From Neurospora tetrasperma FGSC 2508 (Eukaryota; Ascomycota; Sordariomycetes; Sordariales; Sordariaceae), in the NCBI RefSeq assembly GCF_000213175.1, contig NW_009799100.1:5524862-5588861 (forward strand): a stretch of 64,000 nucleotides of DNA, in the 5' to 3' direction. The position numbers and the translations under genes are program-made. This document shows, in pieces, positions 12,199 through 23,296 of the stretch. The notes under the pieces are model-generated. The model made no database searches. It had not been told where the DNA came from and saw only the letters and a list, made by a program, of their open reading frames with translations. Numbering within the stretch: position 1 is the stretch's first letter; every line of letters starts with the position of its first letter.

Positions 12199-13515
12199 TC
12201 ACCTCCCCCTCTGAGTCTCCAAATCGTCTCCGCCTCCCAGCTTCACTACCAGCCTAAAAACATTAACCGTGAAGTTGGTCAACCAGAAAAATAGCCCAAT
12301 CAGCTGAAACGCGGCCAGTGCCTGGCTGAAATGGTCCGTGAAGCGATCTTGACTGTTATGATAAACCAACACCTCGTACGCCAACGCCGTGCTGGCAGCC
12401 TTGAACACGATGAAAAACACATCCATCAGCACCAACCCGCTCTTCTGCGTCACTGGCCTTAGCCCCAATGGGCGACCCGTGTATTCGTCCCAGAGCATGT
12501 ACCCGATATAAGGAATCGCTATCGTGTCCACCGCAATCGCCACTATCGCTTGAGTCCGCTCTGACGACCCGGGCGAGATCTGTCTTATTAGGGAAAGCTC
12601 TTGGTCGACGTATCCTTCGGAATTGGAGGCTGAATGCAGTGCTCGTAATCGAGCGAGAATCTGATTCTGTAGTTCTTGCTGGTTGGAGCGCCGCCGACCT
12701 TCGAGCTGGTAGATACGAATCGCAAGGGCAAGGGCACAGATGGAGGTGATGAGGACGAGGGACCGGAAGAGTAACGGCACCAAGGGATGGCGGAGGACGT
12801 GCTGCCATAGCCGCTTGTACAAGGCCGACCTCCTCCCGGTGCGAGACTTGTAAACGTCTTCGGGTTCGGGCAGGTGCACGGGTAGATTCAAGTTTGGTTG
12901 CAGCTTCTCGAGTGTTTGGTAGTCGACCACTTCCGACTGCTCATTCGGCATGTGGCCCCACTGCGACGAGTGGATGAATTCGGACCAGGGCGAGTTGGAC
13001 GTGTAGTGCGCATTCCGGTGGAGAATGACGGGTTCGTCCGTTCGGAGGTGGTCCCATTTCCGGCCGCGCTCCATGCCGTCCCCGCGTCTCAGAATCCGCC
13101 GCAGTTTCATCTTGGAATCGTTCCTTCGCTCCAGCCCATCTGGTTCGTACACAAATCCATCTTTTGATACCCTTCGTGGTTCGGTTGGCGTGCCGTTGTG
13201 TTGTGGCTGGACTGTGCGTGGGGGTGGTCGGTTCAAGATTCCCCCCTGGCCGGTGGACGGTTGTCCATATCTCTCTTCATACGAGTCGATCCATGCTACA
13301 TGACACGGGTTAGAATTCGGAACAACAGAACCACATATTCTGACTCATTATTGCGAGAACGATGATGCTGGGAAGTTGATGTCGGGTGGGGGGTCCATAC
13401 GAGGCAACGTCCTTGTCTTGGGACGCAAAGGAGGAAGCAATGTGTCACCATCGGTGTTATCGGAAGAAGGAGTGGACTGGTTCGAGCGTGGAGGAGACGG
13501 ATTCGCGGCCGTCAT
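12199..13515 (-). CDS. SRF1-like membrane protein (regulator of phospholipase D family)
   Basis: The 403-residue product has exons 13401-13515 and 12199-13295. The intron has a GTATGG donor, a CTAACCC branch and a TAG acceptor, and joins LP to PWIDSYEERYG. Residues after about 100 match the fungal SRF1 family, with a conserved block WDHLRTDEP...YTSNSPWSEF...QWGHMP. Four hydrophobic segments follow in the C-terminal half, starting near LFRSLVLITSICALAL, IVAIAVDTIAIPYIGYM, VLMDVFFIVFKAASTA and FQLIGLFFWLTNFTVNVF. In yeast, SRF1 regulates phospholipase D (Spo14); the role here is inferred from the family. The first exon is Pro/Ser/Thr-rich and likely cytosolic. The start is the ATG at 13513-13515; the frame stays open upstream but gains no family features. 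Confidence 0.8.
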
Positions 13516-15756
13516 GCTGGCACTCAACACTACTTTTTTTGTTTGTTGTTTGCCGAGCCCGTTGGGGGTGGCTGATGGCGGGCGGCTTGGAACTAGAGTC
13601 TCGGATGTTCCAGTCGTAATGGATAAAGTTGTAGTAGTAAGTAGTAGTGTTGACGTGATGATGGGTAGAGGTAGCTCGGGATGTGCAGTCGAAGTCACTC
13701 CGGATCGGCCGCAGAGGTATTATTGTAGGTGGGGTGGGTCAGGTTACTGCACCCCTCAGGTTATCGGAGTGGCCGGGCACCTCAGCGGCAGCAGCAGCCG
13801 CGCATCAGAGACGGGAATTGGCGACAAGATGATCCGTCTTTCTATCACTCAGCTATCGGAGGGCAACGGATTGAAACCCCAAAAGGCGAGGAGGAACTGG
13901 AGGACGAAGAGTTGGCGTGGGATGGAAGTGGTAGTGCCAGTGGCGGTGCATAGCGGTGTGGTTTAGCAATTGATGTTAGTGATAGGTCAAGATGCTTCAA
14001 TCTCCTGGCATTCCACTTCCACTTTGCACAAGTCCCGATCCGTTCTTCGTTCCTGTTGGCGATTCCAGGTCTCGTCGGGGGGTTAGTCGACTAGGGGGTG
14101 TTTTGTCGCAGGGCGTCAACCTTTTGTTTCCGTCAATGGCCGCAAGAGGTCCCGTCCTTATCGGTCGGTCCCAACGAGATGGGATGGGAAAAGGGCACAG
14201 GAACCTGACCTCCACTGAGCACGGATCGATGAAGATGAAGAGGGGGAAAGTCTTTCAAAATGTGGAAATGGCTGGGGAAAGGACGTCTCTTTACAACAGC
14301 CCGGTTTTCCTGCTTGTTAGTTGCCGTGATCCAATCTCCCTGCTTGGCTCCCCAGGGGCTGCCCTTGTCCCTGCCCTGCCTTCTGGCCTGCCCCTGGTCC
14401 CCTCCGGCGGCTGCTGAAGGTCGGATGATGGGGTGTGAGGTGACGCCCAGAAAGGGAGCCGATGGGATGGTTGCAGCACAACTGAACTTGAGCCCAGGGG
14501 CTGCGCTTTGACGCCCCCAGGCCCCTAGAGGTAGGTACCTAGAGGTAACAAGGAAACGCCGGCCGGCCTGGACTGCCTTGGTTTTGTGGGCATCTCTGTT
14601 AGTGCGCGTGTTAGTGCAGAGCCTTCTAAGCCTGCAGCCCCCGGCTATTCCCTGCCGCCCCCACTAGCGAACCGCTCAGGAACAGCAATGACGACACTGC
14701 GTCTGGTTCAGGGGACAGAAAAACCGGGGTGCGTGGAGGGGCCCGTTGGTTTCCCGTTTCCCATTTCCCGACCAGATCAGTGTCTTGACACGTGCCTGCG
14801 TGCAGAGGGGACGTGTCGTGCAGCAGTAGGGCATCTGGGAATCCCTTCATGTATCAAACGATACCCGAGATACATATCAGAGTGACCTTGGCTGACCTAT
14901 CTTTTTTTTCTTTGAGGCTTTAGCCAAGGACAGTCCTTCTGGAGATGACGAGATACAATCTCCAGAAAAACTGGGATCCCTCTAAAACAGGGACATTGTG
15001 ATAGGAGTGTCGGTCAAACAGACTTTGTCAAGAAGCTTATCAGGTTGAATCACGTAACCCGGTACAAAGGTTTCAATTACAGAGGTACAAAACATTAGAA
15101 AATCGGACAACGTTGGGCTGAATGCCATTTCTGCCGTGACACTCGGACGGCCCGTCCTCTCGCTGTCGGGCCGGTGGGTTCTAGGCCCATCCCGACGACA
15201 GTCTGCAATACCTCCCGTCTGCCTGCCGGGCCTCCCATTGCGTCACTGTTTCTTTCCCGCGCTAGCTTCACAGACTGAACCATCCACTCACCAAAAAAAT
15301 GTAACCCAATCCAGGAACATATTCAATTCAATTCTAACTGACGAGCAACTTACTTCTCACGAACCTCAACATCCAATCCCTCCGTTAGTTTACTGTTGGA
15401 GTTTCACCATTAGCGCCCCTCCGAAGTTTTTGTTGGGACCAGGCAGTCACTTTATACCCATCGACATCCCGGCCATTGGATCCCACTTCACAGCCAGTTC
15501 TGCTTCCAATTTGCCTTCGAAGCTGCTGCGCCCGGACAGAGAGGCCTCACGATTGCGACGCTTGGGACGCGGTGGCGACAGACGGGAGTCAGACATAATC
15601 GCAGACTACAAAATCCCGCCGTCTTTGTGCATAATTCGATACCGAAACAAACCATCACCAGCTTGGCGCCGACTAGCATACATAGTACCTACTCGAACCA
15701 CCACTTCTTTCCCACCACCTCGCGCGCCATCACGCGCAACCACCCTTCTCTTCAAA
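13516..15756. other. divergent promoter region of srf1-like and KHE-like genes
   Basis: No supported gene. Frames such as 13992-14417 (+) are short and repetitive in composition. A repeated CTAGAGGTA motif flanks GGTAC near 14524-14546. The half next to 15757 holds the leader of the mitochondrial gene, whose frame stays open upstream from 15136 without a stop. Confidence 0.6.
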
Positions 15757-16900
15757 ATGCGCATCTACCTCCTCCCAATCTCCACCCGGCGCACCCTCCT
15801 CTACTGCCAAAAGCTCCAGCCTCCATCGTCCGCTTCTACGTCCACAACAAAACAAAAGCAATCATGGGGCGACTACATCCAAACCAAAGCAGCTCTCACC
15901 TGGGCCTCCTGGGAAAAGAAGGAGTCCGGCTGGCAAAAGGCCGTCGCCAGCTACGGAAACCAATTGCTTAGGAAGCTGCCATACGAAGAATGGGCCTTGA
16001 AGAGCATGCCACCCTTGACAAAGTCGCGGCAACGACAACTCGAGGCCTTGTTACAGCAACAGGCGCAGGCGGAGGGAGATTTCGAGATGGAATCAGGGGA
16101 GAAGGGAGGCAGCAAGAGGGGGAAAGCGGATGTGGACAAAGTAGAGGTGGTGTATCCCGGTGGACTGATCAAGGCGGAACAGGTGCCGAGGATATTGCAC
16201 AAGCTGGCGACGGAGAGAGAGGGCCATCACAAGAAGTGGTTCTGGTGGTGTTTGGCGGGGATGCCGGTTACTATTCCCATTGGTATCCTACCTTTGTACG
16301 TTTTTCCCTGTTTCTTTCCTTTCCCTCTTTTTTCTATCCATTACAAGTACTAACAGGTTTTTCAACAACAGAGTCCCCAACCTCCCCTTCTTCTACCTCG
16401 TCTACCGCGCCTGGTCCCATCACCGCGCCCTTGCCGGCGGCAAACACATTTCTTTCCTCCTCCAACACGCCTCCCGCCTGTTATCCTACCACCCCTCGCC
16501 CATCCTCGACGAGATCTACTCCACCCAGCGCTTCCCGCTCCCTTTTACTTCTGAGCCGACCACGGGGCCCGAAGCGGAAACGATCAAGCACCCAGATCCG
16601 GCCAAGGTAGTCCAGGCGGTCAATGGTGGAAACACCACCACGGAAAAGACGGATGGGGTGAACATGGGTCATGTCCTGGAACAAAGGGAAGTAGAAGACG
16701 GTGAAGTCTTGCTTTTGTCTCAGGAGAATGCAAAGAAGATGGTCCAGTTGCTGGAGGTGCCTGAGCTGGAAGTGGAGTTGGAGAGAGCGATCTGGCAGGT
16801 TGAGACGGCGGTGGAGAAGAAGAACAGGGAGATTGGGGCGGAGGCTAAGGCGGATGATACCAAGGAGGTGAAGGAGAAGGAGAAGGTGAAGACGCAGTGA
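15757..16900 (+). CDS. mitochondrial K+/H+ exchange-related protein
   Basis: The 355-residue protein has exons 15757-16295 and 16372-16900. The intron uses GTACGT and a CAACAG acceptor 15 nt after a TACTAAC branch; using the nearer TACTAACAG would also keep frame but leaves no branch spacing. It belongs to the fungal Mit_KHE1 family (yeast YDL183C), linked to K+/H+ exchange across the mitochondrial inner membrane. Family features seen: the WASWEKKESGWQKAVASYGN and LPYEEWALKSMPP blocks, a hydrophobic segment KWFWWCLAGMPVTIPIGILPL, then VPNLPFFYLVYRAWSHHRA. The N-terminus MRIYLLPISTRRTLLY is basic, hydroxylated and acid-free, as expected for a mitochondrial presequence. The C-terminus is charged (EKEKVKTQ end). 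The start is the ATG in good context (AAA ATG C) immediately before the presequence. Confidence 0.85.
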
Positions 16901-17942
16901 GGCGTCATGAGGAATCAGATGGAAGAAGACGTCTATGATGATGTATGATGCGTGGATGAAAGATTAAGTTTAGCATTTGTATGACTATAGAGGGACGGAT
17001 GATGGCAGCATTTATTAACGAGCAAGCTGGAGTAAACGGTTAGAGGAGAAGGTGATGATTTATGAACAAGAGATTACGAAAAACCTACTACTTTGTTCTA
17101 TCCACTTCTTGAAGATGTTTTAGTGTAATATGGGATTAGTACCTGGGAGTAGACAATTCGCTTTGTGACAACGACGCTTTCAGACTCATAGTCCCAGGGG
17201 CACCCAACTTCACCCCTTCAGCTTGACCAAACCGATTCCCGTGTCCTCCCATTTCCCATCTCGAAGTGTCCAACCTCAAAAGTCCTTCCCTTGTGCTCCT
17301 CCATTCAAAAGCATCGTGATCGGGATACGCATGTCGCTACAATATTTGTACAGCTACCATACTATATAGAGATATGTACCCCCCTGTGCATCTGGCAGTT
17401 CATTTATCTGTTTGATTCCCTATCTTTGCGCTGTTGCCGTCGTCGCTGTTTCCGTTGTCACCGAGTCTCGTTGTATATGTACTCCTGGAATTGGATGCTG
17501 GTGGTCTTGGTCAAAGTTGAGTCTGCAAGTCCAGTCCGCCCCCGGTACCCATTCTTCCGAGCTCCCTACCTACTCCCCTACAATGCTGCCCCTGTGTTCG
17601 CACGTCGTAAGTCACCCTGGTCACCGCAGCGGCAAACTGTAGAACGGGCGCAATTCGTGTCCTGGTGGAGTTTCGCCTCTTTTCACAAAAGCGGATGGAA
17701 GACAAGACCCTTTTCCTCCATGGTCTCTACATCTGTCGCCCACGGTCACCCACACGGCAATCCTTGGGGTCTGAGTATGGACTGGGCTGCGTTGCAAACG
17801 ACCTTTTGCGATGTCACGGCTCTGATCCTATAGGCATGGAATCGAAGGAGTGCCTGTCCAGCAAATGTTTTGCAGTCACTGTCCGTTCAAGAAAGGCCGG
17901 TCCAGTCGTCCAAGAACCTCGCGTCCTATAGTCTGCCAAAAG
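16901..17942. other. convergent 3' region
   Basis: This stretch lies between the stop of the KHE-like gene (+) and the 3' end of a weak minus-strand gene. It should hold both 3' UTRs. Frames here (for example 17291-17833 +) have no family features and no credible start. Confidence 0.55.
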
Positions 17943-18475
17943 TCACGTTGGTGGTAGGCTGTGAATTACGCAGACACTGTTGGAAACTCTGGAAGATCTG
18001 GAGGAGGTAATGACTTCCATATCGGTTGCGAGGTCACTCTCAAACTCCGGGCTCGGCATCGCGGGTCTAGAGGAGGTGTTGTAGAATCCCCACAACGTTG
18101 ATGGTCCTTCGTAGACGACTCTGTTTTGGTAGTTGAATGACTCCCCGAACGCATATCGATTGTCTTTTGTAGGTGCGCTACTAATTTGGCCAGCTTGATG
18201 GCGTGGGTACATGCCCTTTTTGCCTTTTCCCGAAGGAAACTCAAACGCAGAGGGAGGTGTTCATTTTTTCTCCCCGAACTTGGGTCGTGCTCCTGTTTTG
18301 GCTTGGTTCTGATAGGAATGGTAGAATTTAATGGTGACGAGCCTGGGATGGGAGCATATGATGTGTCTGTGGTGTTTCCGGGCAAGGGACGGCCCTCGTG
18401 GTCAAAGTAACGACGTGGCCGGATGTTCCCCGAGGGGTCATAGTAGAATCCCGCATCTCCGGCTGGTGAAGACAT
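17943..18475 (-). CDS. hypothetical protein, probably spliced
   Basis: I do not recognise this gene. An ATG at 18473-18475 opens MSSPAGDAGFYYDPSGNIRP..., a plausible polar N-terminus, and the frame runs unspliced to 17966 (169 codons). From about 18165 onward a different minus frame, ending at 17943, looks more protein-like: NRYAFGESFNYQNRVVYEG then STLWGFYNTSSRP. Joining the two needs a short intron. One possible pair is GTTTGAG near 18246 to CAAAAG near 18166; another gives only 47 nt. No family or localisation signal is seen. It is divergent from the TOK channel gene. The splice form and even the reality of the gene are uncertain. Confidence 0.4.
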
Positions 18476-19435
18476 TCGGAGTTGTCGTTTGAGAGGGGCA
18501 TAGAATTGGTCATTGGATGAAAGGAGAAGAAAAAGAGAGCGAGAACCAAAAAGTTGAGGCTCAAAGCACGATATGAATCAAGTTGGCTATTTTGATCTTG
18601 CTGCTTCATTGTCCAGAGGTAATTAGCTGGCAGATGCAAGTGGTAGTTGGAAGCTGGTTTCGGCCGCCTTCATGTGCAGCGATGTGGTGTTGATACTTGG
18701 CACCGGTGCCTGCGCGGACATGTTGCTGACATATTCTGTCCATATTGCATTGAATTGTAGTTGCTTGATCATTCTGTCATTCTTCAGCATTATTAATCTA
18801 GATTTTGACAAGAGGCAGTGGGAGATATTCACAGTTTGCACCTGGCATTTTTCGTGTGAATGATTTTCGGTAAAGCCAGTAGGACGACATGTCGAAACAC
18901 CTGCATAAATGAACTGAACGGGAACTGGAGTAGGGAAAGAAGACAGCCCGAAGGCCGGGTGCTGGTCGACTCGGTTCGCAACGGAAATATGCGGACCTCC
19001 AAGCCGAGGTTAGATGGGCGAAAAGTAGAGAGGAAGGAACTATCAAAGACACGGTACTTGCCAACGTCGGTATGGCAAGAGGGCAAAGTCCCACAAACAC
19101 CGTCCATGCCAGAAAGTCCCGGGTGGCGACACAGCTTCTTTTTTCTTTTTGCGATCACAATTGGCGTACCAAATGTCGAGTGTCCCTCTAGGGCTGAGAC
19201 CGTTGTTGATGATAATCATGGCAAGTCACCGCCATCATCATCTCAGTCAGTGCTAACCTGTCGGGCATTCCGACGGGATGAAGTACAAGCTGGAGGTATA
19301 TCTCGTTCCATTTCCTTCTCTGGCTCCCTAGTCTTCTTCTCCCAACAACGAAAGCCCAGTCTACTTTGAGTGTCTTCGCTACATTCCCTCCTTACATTGG
19401 TCCCTAGAGGTCGCACAACTGCGGACGAGTCAAGC
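18476..19435. other. divergent upstream region, hypothetical gene / TOK channel
   Basis: No supported gene. A 169-codon plus frame at 18860-19369 starts at an ATT/ATG-like context but has no recognisable features. The stretch next to 19435 is the TOK leader. Confidence 0.5.
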
Positions 19436-22146
19436 ATGAGGCAACAGTCATTCCCGCCCGATGCTGGTAGAGGAGGTCGTCTTAACTCCGATCGCCCAAC
19501 ATCAATCTTCACCTTCTCCGACCCCGTCCGATCAAGGCCACGGCCCGACCCGACCTCTTCCTCCAAAGAGCCACCGCCAAACAATGAAATCCGCACCCTC
19601 TTCAACGGGCACATCAAATTGCGCGGTCGAAATGACAATCTGCCTCAGTGATCCACTCTCCCTTTTCCCTCTCCCACCCTATTCACCTTCCACACCGACC
19701 CAACTGACACCCTTCTACCGACATACAGGAAATGGTGGCCTGCTTCGACCGCCATCCCCCTCCTCGTCGCCACCATCGGTCCGCTCTCCCACGTTCTGTC
19801 CATCGCTTCACTGGTAACCACCTGGAAAGTGACTCTTCCCAACTCCGGTATCCTGCCCGATGGCAAAGATGACAATGGAATTGGCATCCCGGACCCAAAG
19901 TGGGAGATCAACGCAAACATTGTTTCGCTGATTTGCGGATTTGCGGGCAACTTCTTCTTGTTGCTGAATTTCACAGGGAGGGTGAGGTACGTGGTTGCTA
20001 TACCGGCGGCAGTGGGGGCGTGGATGTTTAGTTCGGGTATTGTGAGCTGTCCGTTTCCCTGAGTTGAGGTAGCGAGGTGGCTAACGGAAGCAGTTGGTTG
20101 CGATCCTCCTGGCGATGCATATTCATTCGCCGCCGGTTTGGCCCGAGATATACTCCCAGGGGTATTATCATGCCATCTTCTCAGCCTTCTTCTATGCTCT
20201 GGGGGCTTTTTTGTTGGCGATCAACATGCTTGGTTATCTGAGGGGGTATTACCCACAACAGTTCGACCTCGACGACGACCAAAGGACACTGATCTTGCAA
20301 ACCATGCTGTTTTTCGTTTGGTTGGCGGGCGGAGGGGCGGTGTTTGCGTGGTTGGAAGACTGGCCTGGGGGTTTCTGTGATGGATTGTATTATTGTGATG
20401 TTGTGAGTCCTTCCTAACCTTCTCCCATGTACTTCTGTCAAAGGCTGACCATAAAAAGACGATCCTGACCATAGGCTTCGGCGACTTCGCACCCGCTACG
20501 ACCGCCGGCAGAGCATTCCTCGTGCCTTTCCAAACTCTCGGTCTTTTGTTTCTCGGTCTGGTCATCTCCAGCATCAGCCGATTCGCCGCCAACATCTCGG
20601 CCGACAAGATCATCAAGCGACATCAGGAACACTCGAGACGGTCGACGGTGGGCATGTCAGTGACGAATGAGAAGGAGCTGAGAGAGAAGTTGGGTTTGCC
20701 GCCCAAAAGAAAGGTGAGCAACGCAAGGAGGCAAAGTGAAGGGAGGAGGGCGTTCAGTGCGAGGAGGTCATCGTTGGCGCAGTATGGTCGGTTGGTGGTT
20801 GCGGGCAGGTTGGTCACTTTTCGGCGGCATTCTCGGGCTGGGATCGGTGGTGCAAGCGAGGGCCAACTAGTCGAGAGGGCTGCTGACGCAAAAGGGGGAG
20901 AAAATGAGAGGCAGAGCAGAACCAAGGAAGAGGAGGCAAGGCAGAAGATGCTGAAATTTGACTTTGGTAATGATAAGGCAAAGGGGACTGAGGAGATTAC
21001 GAGAAATGGCAGCGGCGAGAAATCTTCCTCACAGGACAAGAGAAAGGAAAGAAGACAGAAACTATTGCTTTTGAAGGAAGACAGGGATCGGTTCGAAACC
21101 ATGAGGCAAATCCAAGACGAGACCAAGCGATGGAAGCAGTGAGATGGCTTCTCTCCTGTCACCTCCCATTAATCGTCTTGATCACTAACAGGGCGGCAGG
21201 TACTGGGCCCTCGCCATGGCCTTTCTAGCCTTCTCCATTCTTTGGGGGTTCGGTGCCGTCGTCTTCATGCTTACCGAAGCGCGAATATCGAGTCTTTCCT
21301 ACTTTGACTCGCTGTACTTTTGCTGGGTGTGGCTACTCACCATTGGGTTGGTTCTTGTTTGCATCCCCCCTAGTGACCAAGACTAACCGCTGCGACAGAT
21401 ATGGCGACATTGCTCCCAAGTCCAACATCGGCAAGCCGTTCTTCATCGTCTGGTCGCTCATTGCCGTACCAATCGTCACCGTTCTCTTCCAAGAGATGTC
21501 GTCCACCGTCGTCAGAGCCGTCAACCGTGGTGCATTCAAGGTAGCTGACTGGACCATCATGCCGACCTCGAAGCGTGGAGTGCTAGACAAGTACATTCAG
21601 AAACATCCTTGGTTGCAGAAATTTGTCGGTAAAAGACAGGACGCGGAAGAGCCCTCATGTGAAGCTGGCGCGGGCACCGAACAGCCAGGAAACCTAGTTA
21701 GGCCAGCTGAGGGTCCTGACGAACAGGAAGAAGACCTCCCCTCGCTGCTCTCCCAAACTATCAAGTCGATAGCGCATGACCTCCGCTTCTCCCCTCAAAA
21801 GCGGTACTCGTACGAAGAATGGCAGCTCTTTACCCAGCTGATTCAGTTTACCCAGAGAGAAGATGACAGTCGGATGACATGGGACTGGCTGAGTGAAGAT
21901 TCTCCGCTGCTGGCGGACATCACTGAAGCGGAGTGGGTGTTGGATCGCTTGTGCGAGTCACTTGACAGGTATACCCGCTCCAGTTCCCATCAGGAACCTC
22001 AGCCGCAACTAGAACATGGCAGAGAGGGCGAGGTCATAGATGCAGAACTAGATCCGCTGCGTATTGAGATAGAGCAGGGACCGCTTAATAACATAAAAGA
22101 GGAAAGTGAAAGAGGGAGAAGAAACCGGAACGTCTCACCAAGCTAA
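19436..22146 (+). CDS. TOK1: TOK-type two-pore outward-rectifying K+ channel
   Basis: This plasma-membrane potassium channel of the fungal eight-helix, two-pore class releases K+ on depolarisation. Exons: 19436-19647, 19729-20041, 20094-20402, 20459-21138, 21200-21346 and 21399-22146; all phases close, giving 802 residues. The first four hydrophobic segments precede pore 1. Its filter TIGFGD is at residues 282-287, formed right after an intron. A long charged linker (about 320-500) separates it from the second pore, whose filter TIGYGD at 552-557 is split by intron 5. The C-terminal tail of about 240 residues is acidic. This arrangement, with a GFGD filter first and GYGD second, is the TOK hallmark; N. 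crassa has one such characterised channel (TOKA). Intron 1 uses a GTGATC donor, the weakest call. The start is the first ATG in frame (19436); codons upstream only start with GTG. Confidence 0.93.
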
Positions 22147-23296
22147 AAGGAGGATGTCAAGCCATACGTGTTTCAGGCGATGAGTAGATAATGTAAGCAA
22201 AGAAATTGGTCAGCCATATCATTTCTCCTCTGCATGAGCGTGTCCATTCGGAACCCGGGCCCCTGCAGTTTGCAAGTTGCTGGGTGAACTTGTAGAATCC
22301 AAAGGGATTGTGTAACAAGATCTCCTTGATAGCGTTGGGTGGCAAACGGCTGGATGCATCGGGGCTGATTTGATGCTGGCATACGGAGCGGAAGCAGACG
22401 AGACGGGAACGGCTCTAAGAGATGTTGAGATAAGCGAGGATGGTGAATCTGGGGATGGTGGTGATGTCGTCAAAACATGCCTGTTCGGTCAAGTGGACTG
22501 ATGGCGGGTTGCAACATTGTCCTAAAGTATTAGGCTGTGATCAGTAGTAGAGTTATGATAAACGCTTATGCCAAAAGTAGGGGTCTCGGCTAGGTACACT
22601 ACTGTGTACTTGTAGCGAACACTACAGGCAGGGGTGCGGTTACGTACCTGATTAGCTCAGCCAAGCGCGGGTCATGTAAAGTCTTGGCTTCAAGACTTCG
22701 TTCTTAGAATTCCAAGAAGTCCAAGCTTCACTTTGTCCTCTCTTTTTCCTCTTTTTAGTTCAGCGACGGGTGATTCACCACCAACAACACGCGATAGAAG
22801 ACGACAAGAGGAAGCCGCTCTTTCGCCGTACACTACAACAAGACTGGCCTTCGATCACAAGAAGATCAGTCGACCTTTGTCCACCACCTTTTGAATGCGG
22901 CCTGTGCTGTTTGCCCGTCACAGAGTGCCACCACCACGCCTTCTGCGCATCCCAACTTCACCATCTTTGACGACGACAACGACAACTGCTTCGACAGCAC
23001 TACCACTACAAACAACACCATCTTCGTCTTCCGCCTTGTCGCGCTTCCACCAATTGCGTCTCCAATCCACGTCTTCCCAACAGCAGCAAACATTCACTTC
23101 GCGCCACTCTCTGCCGGTCCTTAGCTGCAGTGTCCACCAACAACTACCCTTCCACGCCTCGATCACGCGAACGAGAAAAGACACCTCAACGGCCAGCCAT
23201 TTTACCTCTACCGCAACACGCGCCTTTAGTCAGACGACCGGAAACAGCAACAGCTCCAGCTCCAGCTACGGTGACGCATCGTCCTATTCCGCAAAT
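22147..23296. other. TOK 3' region and nma111 leader
   Basis: The first part holds the TOK 3' UTR. From about 22740 the plus strand is pyrimidine-rich and looks like an nma111 leader. An in-frame ATG at 22895 extends the NMA111 frame by 134 codons (see findings). I see no separate gene. Confidence 0.6.

Noticed and set aside
13992-14417. 141-codon plus-strand frame between srf1-like and KHE-like genes
   Set aside because: It has no family features or splice partner and an unconvincing composition; it looks like chance openness in GC-rich intergenic DNA.
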